The notes below the pieces were generated by a model. That model was given only the letters and a program-made list of their open reading frames with translations. It was not told where the DNA came from and ran no database searches. A DNA stretch of 64,000 nucleotides from Ichthyophis bannanicus (taxonomy: Eukaryota > Chordata > Amphibia > Gymnophiona > Ichthyophiidae). Below are positions 49,860-60,716 of the stretch, in pieces. The position numbers and the translations under genes are program-made. The stretch is taken from positions 132,391,596 to 132,455,595 of the forward strand of contig CM066045.1 in the NCBI GenBank assembly GCA_033557465.1, written 5' to 3'. Positions within the stretch are counted from its first letter, which is position 1, and each line of letters starts with the position of its first letter.

Positions 49860-51684
49860 GCCTCAGCCAGTGGCGTCATCGCCTGTTCTCCTTTGCCCCT
49901 CAGTGGGTGTCCGTCACGTCGGACACTTGAGTCCTCCGAGTAGTCCTTGACGGATACCGTCTCCATTTGGATAGCCTTCCCCCTTCCTTCTCCTCAGCGT
50001 AACCTTCTTGACTCCCCGTGCACCAGTCCTTCCTATAGTGGGAATTAGACAACCTCCTCGCTCAGCGAGCGGTCGAGAGGGTACCAACGCACCTCCGAGG
50101 TCGGGGCTTCTATTCCCGGTATTTCCTCGTCCCGAAGAAGACGGAGGGCCTGCAGCCCATCCTCGACCTCCGAAAACTAAACAAGTTTCTGGTGCGGGAG
50201 AAGTTCAAAATGCTATCACTTGGCGTCCTACTGCCCTTCCTCCAGCAGGTCGACTGGCTATGCTTCTTGGATCTCTGGGACACTTATGCCCACATTCTGA
50301 TTTACCCCCAGCACAGGCTGTTCCTGCGCTTCAGGGTGCAAGGGGAGCATTACCAATACAGGGTGCTCCCCTTCGGTCTCTCATCTGCTCTGGAGTCTTC
50401 ACAAAGTGCCTCTCCACGTCCGCCACCTTCTTCAGACGCAGGGTGTACCGGTCTTCCCTTACCTCGATGACTGCCTCATCACGGGGTCCTTGGCCAAGGA
50501 AGTCCGCCTCGCAGCATCATGCATAATCCTCCTCGAGCTCCTTGGAATTCTTGGTCAATTACCCCAAGTTCCACCTCTAGCCGGCACAGGCCTTGGAGTT
50601 TATTGGCGCACGCCTTGACACTCAGCGGGTGTTAGCTTTCCTGCCGGCAGACCGTGCGGCCTGCCTCCGAGCATTGGCGGCCCAGGTCCAGAGCAACACT
50701 TGGGCCACAGCGCGGACTATATTGCGCCTCCTAGGGCACATGGCCTCCACCGTCCACATGCACATGCGGATGGCCCAGTGGTGCCTCAGCACTCAGTGGA
50801 GCTCGACCTCTGGGACCCTGTTCAATTCTTCCCCTGCCTTTGCAGGGCCTTAGACTGGTGGCAGGACCCCCGCAACCTTTTTCGGGGACTGCCCTTTCAA
50901 GCCCTGCAGCATGAACTAGTGCGGACGACGGATGCTTCCCTGTTGGGATGGGGAGCCCACTGCGGTGCACTGTGCACACTAGGGCAATGGTCACCCAAAG
51001 AGTCTCAACAGCAGATCAACTTGCTCGAGCTTCGGGCGGTCAGATGGGCCCTGAGGGCTTTTGAGGACCATTTCCAGGGAACGTTGGTACTCGTACAGAC
51101 TGACAATCAAGTAGCGATCTTCTACATCAACAAAGAAGGGGGCATGGGATCATGCCTCCTCTGCCGGGAAGGGGTCCTCTTCTGCTCTTTTGCCTTCCGT
51201 CGAGGGATGACCCTACGAGTGGTCTACCTCCCGGGCCACGTGAACATCCTCGCGGACAAGCTCAGCAGGATCCTCCGTCCTCACAAATTGTGGCTAGACC
51301 CGGAGGTGACCAGCTGGCTGTTCCATCGGTGGGGGACCCCGACCATGGACCTGTTCATCAGCTCAGCTCCCCCGCTTTTGCGGCCTAGTCCCGCACTCGA
51401 GCAGGGAGGCATGGGATGTGTTTCTCTTGAACTGGACCTTAGGGCTTCTCTATACATTCCCTCCCACTCCTCTCAATGCGAGGACCCTCCACAAAGCTCA
51501 GTGGGAACGAGCGTCGATGATACTCGCCGCTCCCTCTTGGCCTCAGCAACCGTGGTTCCCACTCCTGCTCCAGCTCGCGTCCGAGCCTTCGATTCCCCTG
51601 GGTTGCGCCCCAGGTCTGCTAACACAGGAGGAGGTGCGGGTGCTTCATCCCAACCTGGCCTCGCTGTCCCTCACAGCCTGGTAA
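49860..51684 (+). pseudogene. Dirs-L RT, RNase H and methyltransferase-type region
   Basis: RT pieces: KFKMLSLGVLLPFLQQVDWLCFLDLWDTYAHILI (Lys-Asp-Ala motif altered to WDT), YRVLPFGLSSAL, then after a frameshift YLDD at 50460-50471. RNase H from about 50920: RTTDASLLGWGAH, INLLELRAVRWAL, VQTDNQVAIFYINKEGG and HVNILADKLSR, all acidic motifs present. The C-terminal region has TMDLFIS, YTFPPTPLNARTL and SMILAAPSWPQQPWF. At least three frameshifts. Confidence 0.82.
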
Positions 51685-51690
51685 CTGAAC

Positions 51691-52668
51691 TGGTCACACT
51701 AGCCACACTGGATCCCCCGGAGGTCGATGAGGTACTCTTTGCGTCGAGGAAGGACTTGACGAGATGAACTTACACCTTTCAAGTGGTGACGTTTCTCGGT
51801 CTGGTGCTCTGAGTCCCAAATCAACCCTTTTTCGTGTCCCACTCAGTGGGTCCTCCAGTACCTGTCAGGGTACACCTGAGCGCCATCTCGGCGTATCACT
51901 TCCCCGTAGAGGGCAAACCCCTCTCGGAGCAGCCCTTGGTCTCACGCTTCATGTGGGGCCTCTTGCTGTCCAATCCTCCCATCCGACCGCCTCCGGCGGA
52001 ATGGGATTTGAATGTAGTGCTCATTCAGCTTATGCGTTCACCCTTCGAGCCAGTACTTGGAAGGTGGTCTTTCTGGTGGCTTTGACCTCGGCCCGCTGAG
52101 TCAGTGAACTCCAGGCTCTCATGGCTGAAGTCCCTTACACCTGGTTCTATAGGAACAGGGTAGTCCTCCATAGCCACCCCAAGTTCCTGTTGAAGGTTGT
52201 CTTGGATTTTCATCTCAATCAGGAGATAGTCTTACCGACCTTCTTCCTGAGACCCCATGCTGTTCAGGCGTTGGCGATTTTGCATACACTCCACTGCAAG
52301 AGGGCTCTTGCCTATTATCTGCAGCGCACCCAGCCTCATCGCAAGTCTGGCCAGCTTTTCGTGACATATGATCCCAATCGCCTGGGGCAGGTAGTCACAA
52401 AACACACCCTCTTCATTTGGGTGGCGGACTGCATCGCCTTCGCTTATGCAAAGGCGGGCGCCCTGCTGGATCGGCGGGGTACCGCACACAGCGCCCAACC
52501 CAAGGCGGCTTCGATGGCTTCGTTGCGCTCAGTGCCGCTATCGTACATCTGCCGGGCTGTGACCTCGGCTTCAGTGAACACCTTCACCTCGCACTACTGC
52601 TTGGAAAGGAGTCCTGCCGGGACAGCGCCTTCGGCCAGGCTGTACTCCGTAATCTGTTCGGGGTATAA
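51691..52668 (+). pseudogene. Dirs-L tyrosine recombinase
   Basis: It opens EVDEVLFASRKDLTR-stop. Another frame has LSAISAYHFPVEGKPLSEQPLVSRFMWGLLL. At the first catalytic site the arginine codon is TGA (SAR-stop-VSEL, about 52098). The HxxR site reads HSAQ, losing Arg. TSHYCLE retains Tyr. It ends at 52668 (NLFGV). Dead enzyme. Confidence 0.83.
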
Positions 52669-52818
52669 GCAACTCCTGCCCTGCGACCCTTTTCGACGGA
52701 TACCGAGGATTTCGCACCGGGGACCCGAAGACCCAGGCTCCTTCGGGCATCAGTTTCTGCTCATGGCCTTGCGGAGGCATTTTTTGGTTGCAGGTTTCGT
52801 AGCCTGTAGCTGGGGAGT

Positions 52819-52916
52819 CCCATAAGTGAGGACTGACTTCCTGCTTGTTCCCGGAGAAAGCGTAGTTGCTCACCTGTAACAGGTGTTCTCCAGGGACAGC
52901 AGGAATCAGTCCTCAC
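52819..52916 (+). repeat. Dirs-L ICR
   Basis: CCCATAAGTGAGG to CAGTCCTCAC, with joint GGAG-AA-AGCGTAG. The left arm has GTTCCCGG, one change from the complement of the left end. Confidence 0.88.
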
Positions 52917-52999
52917 TTCCCTCCCACCTCCCCTGATGAGTTGCTGGATTTTTATCCTTCCCTTGCCATCTGCTTGGTAAGGCTCGAGCTAAGGGACCT

Positions 53000-53184
53000 G
53001 ACTGAGCAATATGGCACCCTTGGGCGGGAAGAGGACCATGCATGCATGGCAGTAATCCCAAAGGCTTTCTTTGAAAGCTGGGGAATTGCTTCGTGCAGAC
53101 TCCATCGGTGCCGATGTCACCCATAAGTGAGGACTGATTTCTGCTGTCCCTGGAGAACACCTGTTACAGGTGAGTAACTATGCT
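53000..53184 (+). repeat. Dirs-L right inverted terminal repeat
   Basis: GACTGAGCAATATGGC at the inner edge, TGCATGCATGG in place of the NRF1-like palindrome, then CACCTGTTACAGGTGAGTAACTATGCT before the TT core. Confidence 0.88.
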
Positions 53185-53186
53185 TT

Positions 53187-53666
53187 ACCCCTCAGAATAG
53201 AGTCACCAACCACCAGTACCCCTCGCTTCCTCATGGTCACTGATTCTGCATTTTTGGGGTGCTCAAGCTCTGGTTCTTCCCTTTCCTGAGATGCTTTCAC
53301 CTCCTTCACTTTCAGGACTGCATAATGGTTCTTCAGTTCAAGGGCTGGACGATTTGGATTGGTGATACTGCAGACCCTGGTGACTCGTGTCGAACGTTGG
53401 TCATTGTGTAGGCTTCCATCTTCATCTCTGTTGGAGAGCTTGGATGTTTCAAGAAGTTTCTCATCATTGTACTTCTTACTGTCTTGAATGCTCCTTAACC
53501 TCACCATCTTTTCTCTGAGCTCCTCCACTTGTTTCCTGAGAGCTTCAGCATAGAGGCATCCTACACATGGAACAGGTCCTTCAACTGGCATGGAGATCTC
53601 TGTCTAGACAGAGATAGAAGCTGTAACGGGGGCAACAGCTTTGGCAATATGATTTTTCCCAGCCAT
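53187..53666 (-). pseudogene. CR1-L ORF1, N-terminal part
   Basis: On the minus strand an ATG at 53664-53666 starts MAGKNHIAKAVAPVTASISV and meets a stop. The downstream frame from 53591 has CVGCLYAEALRKQVEELREKMVRLRSIQ, a likely coiled coil with a Cys-x2-Cys before it. It then reaches RKRGVLVVGDSILRG at the Dirs-L insertion. This matches the CR1 ORF1 plan (Cys motif, coiled coil, esterase-like domain). Confidence 0.8.
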
Positions 53667-53880
53667 TTTTCAATTTGTGGAGGTTTGGTACCTGTTGAAG
53701 TAAAAGAGAAAGACCTACCAAAGTCCCTGCCTTTTCCTCAGCTGTCCTTTAAAAGAAAAAACAGTTAATCTTTTTTAAGTGTGTTCTAAGTCTCTCTGTG
53801 TAGCTAATTGTTGTGTTGCCCTATAAAGCAAAAATGCTCACATGGGGTGAGTGGAATCGGGCTGGGCAGGGAGGGAACTA

Positions 53881-54749
53881 ACATCTGATGAGGTCAGTGG
53901 CTTCACAAACTAGCTGTGAATGGGTAGCTGGAACAACCCCCCCCCAAAAACAATGAACTCTAACTGACAAACTTTCCCCTTTTGCAGTATAGAAAAAAAA
54001 TTAGCTTTTACAAATGAAAACCAAAACCCTTTAAGAGCTCTCACGGAGCGAGATTCTAGTTAAGTCACTCAGTATTACCTTGTTTGCAGTCAAGTCCCTA
54101 TTAGGATTGTCAGTGCTTGTAAAGCCCTGTTGATCTTTATACAGCACTCAGCTGCCCAGCTCCTTTGGAAGCTAATTAAATACCACTAACACCTGATGAG
54201 GTCACTGGCTTCAAAGAACTAGCTGTGAATGGGTAGCTGTAATTAAAAAAACAAACAAACAAAAAACAACAATGAGCTCTAACTGACAGAGATTCCCCCT
54301 TTGCAACGTAGAAAAAATAATTCGCTTTTACAATGAAAACCAAAACTCCTTTTAGAGCTCTCAGACAGAAAGATTGTAATTAAAAGCCACAAAGTACTAT
54401 CTTGCTTGCAACCAAAACCCTGTTAGGAATATCAGTGCTTGCAAGGCCCTGTAATCCTTTATATAGTACTCAGCTGCCTAGCTCCTTTGCAAACTAATTA
54501 AGGATCACCGACACCTGATGAGGTCAGTGGCTTCAAAGAGCTAGTTGTGAAATGGTAGCTGAAACAAACAAAAAAAAGCCCAAAACATTGAACTCTGACA
54601 GATATTCCCCCTTTGCAGTATAGAAAAAAAGAATTAACTTTTATAAATGAAAACAAAAATGCCTTTAAGAGCTCTCAGGCAGAGAGATTGTAGTTAAAAG
54701 CCACACAGTATTACCCTGCTTGCAGCCGAGTCCCTGTTAGGAATGTCCC
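53881..54749 (-). repeat. Tandem ~310-bp units in the CR1-L 5' region
   Basis: Nearly three imperfect copies in direct order, anchored on the motif A(C/T)CTGATGAGGTCA at 53881, 54191 and 54513 (spacing about 308 and 322). Each copy has the same blocks: TAGCTGTGAATGGGTAGCTG, GAACTCTAACTGACA, CCCTTTGCAGTATAGAAAAA, AAGAGCTCTCA and CAGCTGCC(C/T)AGCTCCTTTG. They lie just upstream of ORF1 on its strand and end where Dirs-H gag resumes. They resemble monomer-type LINE promoters in layout; promoter function is inference. Confidence 0.82.
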
Positions 54750-55100
54750 TTGATGTCTTGAAGTTCAAAGGTTATGAGCAAGCTGTTTGCTCTTCTTCAG
54801 CAGGATTTGGATAAGTGGTTGCATTTTTAGAGGTGGATGCGCATGGTGCGGCTTACATGAGGTGTACTACCGTCTTTGTAGAGAGTGGAGTCGCCCTTAG
54901 GGATCAATTGGATTGTGATGTTGAGTTGCTATTTAAGACAGGGTTCCTGACCTCTGCCCTTATTCTTCAGGCAGTGATTTTTAATAGGCTCTTCTCCAGT
55001 GATTGCAGTTGCTCCAAGAGGATGAGGCTTTAGCTCGGATGGAGTCTACTATGGTCTCTCTGGCCAATACGATGTGTGATCTTGTCCTGTTAGTGACTAA
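54750..55100 (+). pseudogene. Dirs-H gag, continuation
   Basis: The reading resumes after CR1-L with KLFALLQQDLDKWLHF, then TTVFVESGVALRDQLDCDVELLFKTGFLTSALILQAVIFN, aligning with Dirs-A at about 790-920. A frameshift near 54835 and several stops are present. Confidence 0.6.
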
Positions 55101-55379
55101 AGATATTGCAATTGCCATGGTGGAGAGGCTTCCAAGGTTTAGGTCTATCTTCTGGGTTTGATGATGGCCATTCTATTGTTAGTCGTTTGGGCAAGGAACT
55201 GCTCCAAAGAACACTTATGCCTCACTGGTCACTTCACTCGCAAAATTTCAAGGTTAGGCTTGCTTGTCTACCGTCCTTAGTGTCCAGCCTATTCTGGTTG
55301 TCTGGGTCCACCATTTTGAACAAGGCCCTGGACGATCTTCAGTGGCTCAACTTGATGTTGAATGCCAACCTGAACAAAT

Positions 55380-56060
55380 CGTGAGTTAGCATTGCCCATC
55401 AATCACCTCAAGGCGCATTCCATTTGTTTGGCCCTCTGGTATTTTTGCCACCTGGTCAAGGGCCAAACTGTCCGGGTCTTCTTGGACAATGCCTTGGCAA
55501 TGGCATATGTCAACAAACAAGGAGTTATCAAATGTGTGGGAGTGTCCCGCGAAATGGCCACCTTGTTTCCATGGGCAGAACAGAATCTTCTAGTTTTCTC
55601 AATACAGCACATTGTAGGCACTGAAAATTTAGAAGTGGATTTTCTCATTTGCTACACCCTTGATCTGGGGAGTGGGAACTTGCTCTGTCTGTGTTCCAGT
55701 GGTTCGTGGACCAGTGGGGCAGTCCCTGGTTGAACCTCATGGCAACCCGATTCAATATCAAGGTGGAGATATTCTTAAGTTGCTGCAAGGAGTTTGGTTC
55801 CAAATATGTTGATGCCCTGGTTCAGCTTTGGCCTCGGAACCCTCTCCTATATGTTTCCGCCGTGGCCTTTTATGGGTCGAGGGATTTGCCGGATAGTTCA
55901 TCATCCGGGCCTTGTAATTCTGGTGTTGACAGTTTGGCCGCAGAGACCCTGGTATGCATATCTAATGTGGCTCCTGAAGGGACTGCCCATGTGCCTTCCA
56001 CAACCCTGTGGCCTGTTGAGCCAGGGCCCTGCCCTGTTGGACCAGCCAGCTCACTTCTTG
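55380..56060 (+). pseudogene. Dirs-H RNase H and methyltransferase-type remnant
   Basis: 55392-55733: LKAHSICLALWYF, TVRVFLDNALAMAYVNKQGV and HIVGTENLEVDFL, matching the RNase H order Glu-region, TDNQ-like (LDNA here) and the ADKLSR position. 55691-56060: FQWFVDQWGSPWLNLMATRFN, YMFPPWPFMGRG and VILVLTVWPQRPWYAYLMWLLKG, the putative methyltransferase-type part. RT between 55100 and 55380 appears mostly deleted. Strongly diverged from the younger copies. Confidence 0.65.
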
Positions 56061-56079
56061 CTTAGGCTTTACTTAGCAC

Positions 56080-56555
56080 ACAAAGGCTACTTGCTAGCCA
56101 TGTTTTCTACTCTCTTGAAGGCGAAGCTTCACTTCACCTCCCTTTTTCTTGTTCGGGTATGGTTTCTCTGAGGATTGGTGTCAGGAGTGCCAGTTGGCCA
56201 CTCGGAAAGCAGAATTGCCATCCTTGCTCACCTTCCTGCAAGACAGTTTTGATAAGAGTCCGTCCCTTAGTTCTTTGAGGGTTGAGGTTGTGACCTTATC
56301 ATGTTTTCAAGGGCCAATAGCCACTTGTTCCATAACTTGACACAAGGATGTTGCCTGATCTCTTAGGGGGGTGCCACACATCCTCCTCTACTGTCTATTG
56401 TATCGCCATAGGATTTGAGTCTTGTTCTTTGGGCCCTGATGTCTGCTCCCTTTGAGCGGTTGAAATGGGTGATTCTTAAGTATCTGTGTCTCAAGACTAT
56501 TTTTCTGGTCACCATCTCTTTGCACTTTGCATTTCTGAGTTGCAGGCTGTCATTT
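56080..56555 (+). pseudogene. Dirs-H tyrosine recombinase remnant
   Basis: It contains SLVLWALMSAPFERLKWVILKYLCLKTIFLVTIS (56415-56520), equivalent to the PPFEPMATCPLRFLSWKTLFLIALTS segment of the intact recombinase. The following catalytic Arg motif is gone (LHFAFLSCRLS). A SINE-type tail and then Dirs-M follow, so the catalytic C-terminus is absent. Confidence 0.6.
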
Positions 56556-56640
56556 ATTTATTTGTACATTTTTCTATACCGCCCCTTCCAGCGATCGGGG
56601 CGGTTTACAGCAAACAGAACAATAATAACAAATATTATTA
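56556..56640 (-). repeat. SINE/LINE 3'-tail fragment in Dirs-H
   Basis: It has TTATTTATTTGTACATTTTTC, TATACCGCCCCTTCCAGCG and GGGGCGGTTTACAGC, which form a GC stem like that of the tails at 35551, 42450 and 43615. 56641-56731 shows no recognisable feature. Confidence 0.6.
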
Positions 56641-56731
56641 TTTACAAAGAAGAATTTGAAACATGTCAACTATTTGCATTGAACATTATAATGTAACTTA
56701 ATAACTTCAAATCAAACTTGTGTAGAAACTC

Positions 56732-56895
56732 TTCTCCAGGACCAAGCAGGAAGTCAGTCCTCACATATGGGTGACGTCGGCGCCGACGGAGCCCTCGCGG
56801 AGCAATTTCCCCAGCTTTCAAAGAAAGCCTTTGGGAATTGCAGCGCGCATGCGCGGTCCCCTTCCTGCCCAAGGGTGCCATCTTGCTCAGTCTTC
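56732..56895 (+). repeat. Dirs-M left inverted terminal repeat
   Basis: TT-CTCCAGGACC start, CGTCGGCGCCGACG palindrome, CGCGCATGCGCG palindrome and GCCATCTTGCTCAGTC, all unchanged. Confidence 0.9.
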
Positions 56896-57132
56896 TTTTT
56901 TCCGCGGAGCCCTACAGACGCTGTTTGTGATCGCTGCTGAAAAAGTTGATTTTATTTATTATTCTTTTCTCGGTTCGACACCGGATCCTTTTCCCGCCCG
57001 GACCCGATACGCCGGTATCGAGTCCGTTCTTTATTTTTTCGGTTTTTGTCCGTCGTGACTAGCGTTCGCGCCATTTTTCTTTTTTCACTGGCAGCCCTGT
57101 CTTTTGACCTCGCAGGGGCCCTTTTTCCCCCG

Positions 57133-60100
57133 ATGGCTGCCAGCGGGTTTAAAAAGTGTGATCGGTGTAAGAAACTTATGTCTCTTACCGACACACACGA
57201 CTGCTGCCTCCGCTGCCTCGGACCCGATCATGACCCGATGATCTGTGGTCCGTGTGGCAAAATGTCCTCAAAAGCGTTGAGGAGTCGGCAGCATCAAAAA
57301 GAATGAATCTTCTCTGACTCCGCGTCCGGCCAGGCCCGGACCTCGTCAGAGGCTTCGACGTCCCGGGACTCCGGTCCTGAGCATCGTCGGAGTTCCTCTG
57401 AGCGGGAGTCTCCTGCCCGGGAACATCATAGAAAGAAGAAACCCGCGAGGGCGGCGTCGGTGGACGCTCCTGGTTCCTCGAGGGCCAGGTCGCATAGCCC
57501 TGATAGCCGTCCCGGGTCCTCGGAGTCGGAGAGGCCTTTGAAACATCCTCGTCTCGAGATGGAGTCTCCTGGACACGTGAGTACTGTAGTCCTCGTGGAC
57601 TTGCCTCCGAAGAAGCCGACGTCGGGCCCGACGCTGTCGGGGCCCGAGTCGGGGGCTGCTGGGTCTCCTGAGCTCGGACTCAGGTTGACGGCCTTGGAAA
57701 GCAGTTTCGCTGCCTTCATGGACCAGCAGCGGGCATTGATCGCTGGCCTCGCCGGTGCATCTGCCCCGACCACCGGGACGTCGACGTCCAAGTCGACCCC
57801 GGAGACCGAGCCGATCCTCGAGTCCATGCGAGCTCAAGTCGATCCTCGGTCAAGGCCTCCCTCGGCCTCCCGTTCGGGACCAAGGTCATCGACGCCGGCC
57901 TCGGCGTTGGGGCGAAGGGCATCGGTGCCCGCCCGACCGGAGCCGCTCGATTCCTCCTCCGAGGAGTCGGGCTGGGAGACGGAGGACGAAGAGTCCCCAG
58001 GTACTTTTCGGACTCGGTGCGTCCCATCGGACTCGCCCGAGTCCGAACCTCGGAGACGGTCCCCCCCGGAGGACACCCGGTTCTCGGACTTCGTGCGGGA
58101 TATGGCCAAGGCCTTGGCATTCCCCACGGATCCCGAGGAGGAGCCTCGAGCCGAAGAGCTTGATGCCCTCCAGTATGACTCTCCCCCGAAGGAGGCCTTT
58201 ACTGTACCGGTTGCTCCAATGCTGGAGCGACTTCTCTTCCGCATGTGGGAGAGCCCGGCATCGGCGCCGGTGTTAAGCAAGTGGGTCGATTCCATTTATC
58301 GAGTCCGCAAGAGCCCCGGGTTCCAAACGGCACAACTGCCGCACCATTCCATGGTGGTGGAATCTGCCATGTATTGACTCAAGAGTCAAAAGATGCACTC
58401 CTCGGTGCCTCCCGGCCGGGAGGCCCGGAGCCTGGATGCCCTCGGTAGGAAGTGCTTCCAGGACTCTATGCTTGCTAGTCGAGTCCAGACCTACCAGCTC
58501 TACATGGGCATATATCTCCGAGACCTGGCAAAGGAAATTGCCGGGTTCTCTGCTGGTCTCTCCGAGGAACCTTTGCAGAGGTTCCAGGCCTTGTCCACTG
58601 GTATTCGGGAGTGCTCGAAGTTTATCTCTCGAGCAGCCTACGATGGCTTTGAAGCATCGGCTCGGGTAGCCGGAGACGGCATCGGTGCCTGCCGACAGGC
58701 TTGGCTTCAGTCATCCGACCTGGAGCCATGGGTACAGGGCAAGTTGGTCGATGTCCCCTGCAGAGGTGAAAACCTCTTTGGCAAGCCCATGGCTGAAAAT
58801 GCTGCACAGATCGAGACCGAGACTCTGACCAGGACTCGGCTGTCCAGAAAAACCTCTGCCCCTTCTCAGAAGAAGAAGGGCTCGGGAAAAAGCCCTTTTA
58901 CCCGAGGAAGGCGGCTGCCTATAAACACTACCCTCATTATCAGGCCTCAGCAGCTCCCCAACAGGGTCAGCAGGCCAAGGGACGGGGTAATGGGTCCCGT
59001 AGGCAGCAGGCCCCCAAGCCCACAACACCGGCCCCTGCTCAGCAGGGTGGGGGTTTTTGACTCCGTCAGCATAGCCTCTTCCCCTCCGCTGTTTTCTCTC
59101 AACACAGGAGGCCGGCTGTTCCACTTTGCCCACAGGTGGTCAGCCATCACATCAGATACCTGGTTGCTTCATATAGTTCAAAAAGGCTATCTTCTACACT
59201 TTCACCAGGTACCTCCCTCCTACTTTCCAGGGGAGCCTCCAAGACTCCCTCTGCACAGGGACTTACTCCTTCAGGAGTTAGCAAGTCTTCTTCAGGAACA
59301 GGCTGTGGAACCGGTGCCCCACCACCTGAGAGGTCAAGGCTTTTATTCCAGGTACTTTCTGATACCAAAAAGAACAGGAGGCCTCAGACCCATCCTGGAC
59401 TTGCGAAACCTCAACAAGTTCCTGGCAAGGGAAAAGTTCAAGATGCTTACCCTTGGAATCTTGCTGCCCTACCTCCAGCAGGGAGACTGGCTATGCTCCT
59501 TGGATCTAAAGGATGCGTATACTCACATCCTTATTCATCCAGACCACAGACAATATCTCAGGTTTGTTGTGGGAGGAAATCATTACCAGTACAGAGTACT
59601 GCCCTTTGGCCTATCCTCCGCCCCCAGGGTGTTCACCAAATGCCTAGCAGTGGTGGCGGCCTATCTGAGACTTCAAGGCCTTTTTGTGTTTCCATACCTG
59701 GACGACTGGCTCATCAGAGCCCAGTCTTCCCAAGAGGCCACTCAGGCCACTCATCGCACTGTGACTCTACTCCAGCACTTGGGATTTGTCATAAACTTCG
59801 CAAAGTCCACTTTGCTCCCCTCTCAAAATCTCGAATTCATAGGCGCCAGATTGGACACTCTTCATGTGCGGGCCTTCCTGCCTCTGGACAGGGCCCACAG
59901 GCTCATGGATCTTGCCAGCCATTTTCACAGCATTTCCCTGATCTCGGCCAGGCAATTTTTGAGACTGCTCGGCCATATGGCTTCCACGGTCCATGTGACC
60001 CCCAATGCCCGCCTGAACATGCGACCTGCTCAGTGGTGCCTTCGCACTCAATGGCATCAGGCCACCGGGAGCCTGGCGGACTCAGTACAGATATTCAACC

Positions 60101-60282
60101 TGCTGGACCTCACTTCTCACCGGTCTGTGCTGGTCCAGATGGACAATCAAGTTGCAATGTTCTACGTGAACAAGCAAGGAGGCACAGGCTCCTTCCTTCT
60201 CTGTCAGGAGGCACACAAACTGTGCTCTTGGGCCGTCAGCCAGGGCATCCTCCTCAGGAAAATTACCTGGCAGACAAGCTGA
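57133..60282 (+). pseudogene. Dirs-M gag-RT-RNase H polyprotein
   Basis: The ATG at 57133 opens gag with the full zinc-like motif. Two in-frame TGA codons (57304-57306 and 58375-58377) stand where Dirs-C has arginine codons. Otherwise one frame runs to 60282 through the conserved gag block, the Dirs-C-type linker and RT with YLDD at 59695-59706. RNase H lacks its TTDAS and LELRAI motifs: QIFNLLDLTSHRSVLV joins the RT side directly to the TDNQ side near 60100, and that Thr is Met (MDNQ). A second deletion near 60257 shifts the frame. Bases 60283-60716 carry the C-terminal domain in other frames. Confidence 0.88.
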
Positions 60283-60440
60283 GCAGGATTCTCCAACCAC
60301 ATGAGTGGAGATTGGATCCGTTGGTGGTTCAACGGATCTTTCTCAAGTGGGGCCTCCCCACCATGAATCTCTTTGCTAGTCCTCTGAACCGGCAACTTCC
60401 CAGATTCTGCTCTTGACAACCGCATCCTCTCAGAGTAGCG

Positions 60441-60716
60441 GTGGTTGCTTTTCTGATTCCATGGTCCACGGGCCTCTTGTATGCCTTTCCTCCCATGCCA
60501 CTGGTGTCTCAGACGCTCTTCAAGGTTCTCAGAGACAGAGCCTCGATGATCCTAGTGGCTCCCCGGTGGCCGAGACATCCCTGGTTCCCGCTTCTGATGC
60601 AGCTGGCGGTGGACACTCCTCTTTCTCTGGGGTTTCAACCCGATCTCCTGTCACAGGATCAGGGGACTCTCCTATACCCCAACCTCCGGTCCCTTCATCT
60701 GATGGCCTAGCTGCTG
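60441..60716 (+). pseudogene. Dirs-M methyltransferase-type C-terminal region
   Basis: It reads FLIPWSTGLLYAFPPMPLVSQTLFKVLRDRASMILVAPRWPRHPWFPLLMQL to the RNase H/MT stop near 60710. Out of frame with the upstream RNase H remnant because of the deletion near 60257 and a stop near 60416. Confidence 0.8.

Larger units (their letters stand above)
47903..53184 (+). mobile_element. Dirs-L: complete-length decayed DIRS inserted in CR1-L ORF1
   Basis: About 5282 bp. TT at 47903-47904 and TT at 53185-53186 flank it. Left repeat, gag from 48308, RT, RNase H and recombinase to 52668, ICR 52819-52916, right repeat 53000-53184. It is a distinct subfamily: CTCCAGGAACAAGC start, MATGFKKC gag and GGGACAGC right end. 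The middle of gag is shortened. Insertion in a recognisable ORF gives an exact empty site. Confidence 0.9.
34787..54749 (-). mobile_element. CR1-L: antisense CR1 LINE split by many later insertions
   Basis: Reading the minus strand from 54749 downward gives tandem 5' units, ORF1, endonuclease, linker and RT, ending at 34787 with a CR1-type 3' end (GTTCTATGTTTC). Segments: 53187-54749, 46486-47902, 45223-45436 and 34787-36250. About 150 codons of the RT N-terminal side are absent between the last two. Dirs-H gag flanks both outer ends, so a single insertion event is the simplest reading. CR1 elements move by target-primed reverse transcription. Confidence 0.7.

Noticed and set aside
53881..54530. 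CTGATGA hits as further hammerhead cores
   Set aside because: The three repeats of CTGATGAGGTCA lack a GAAA partner and stems; they are simply part of the tandem CR1 units.
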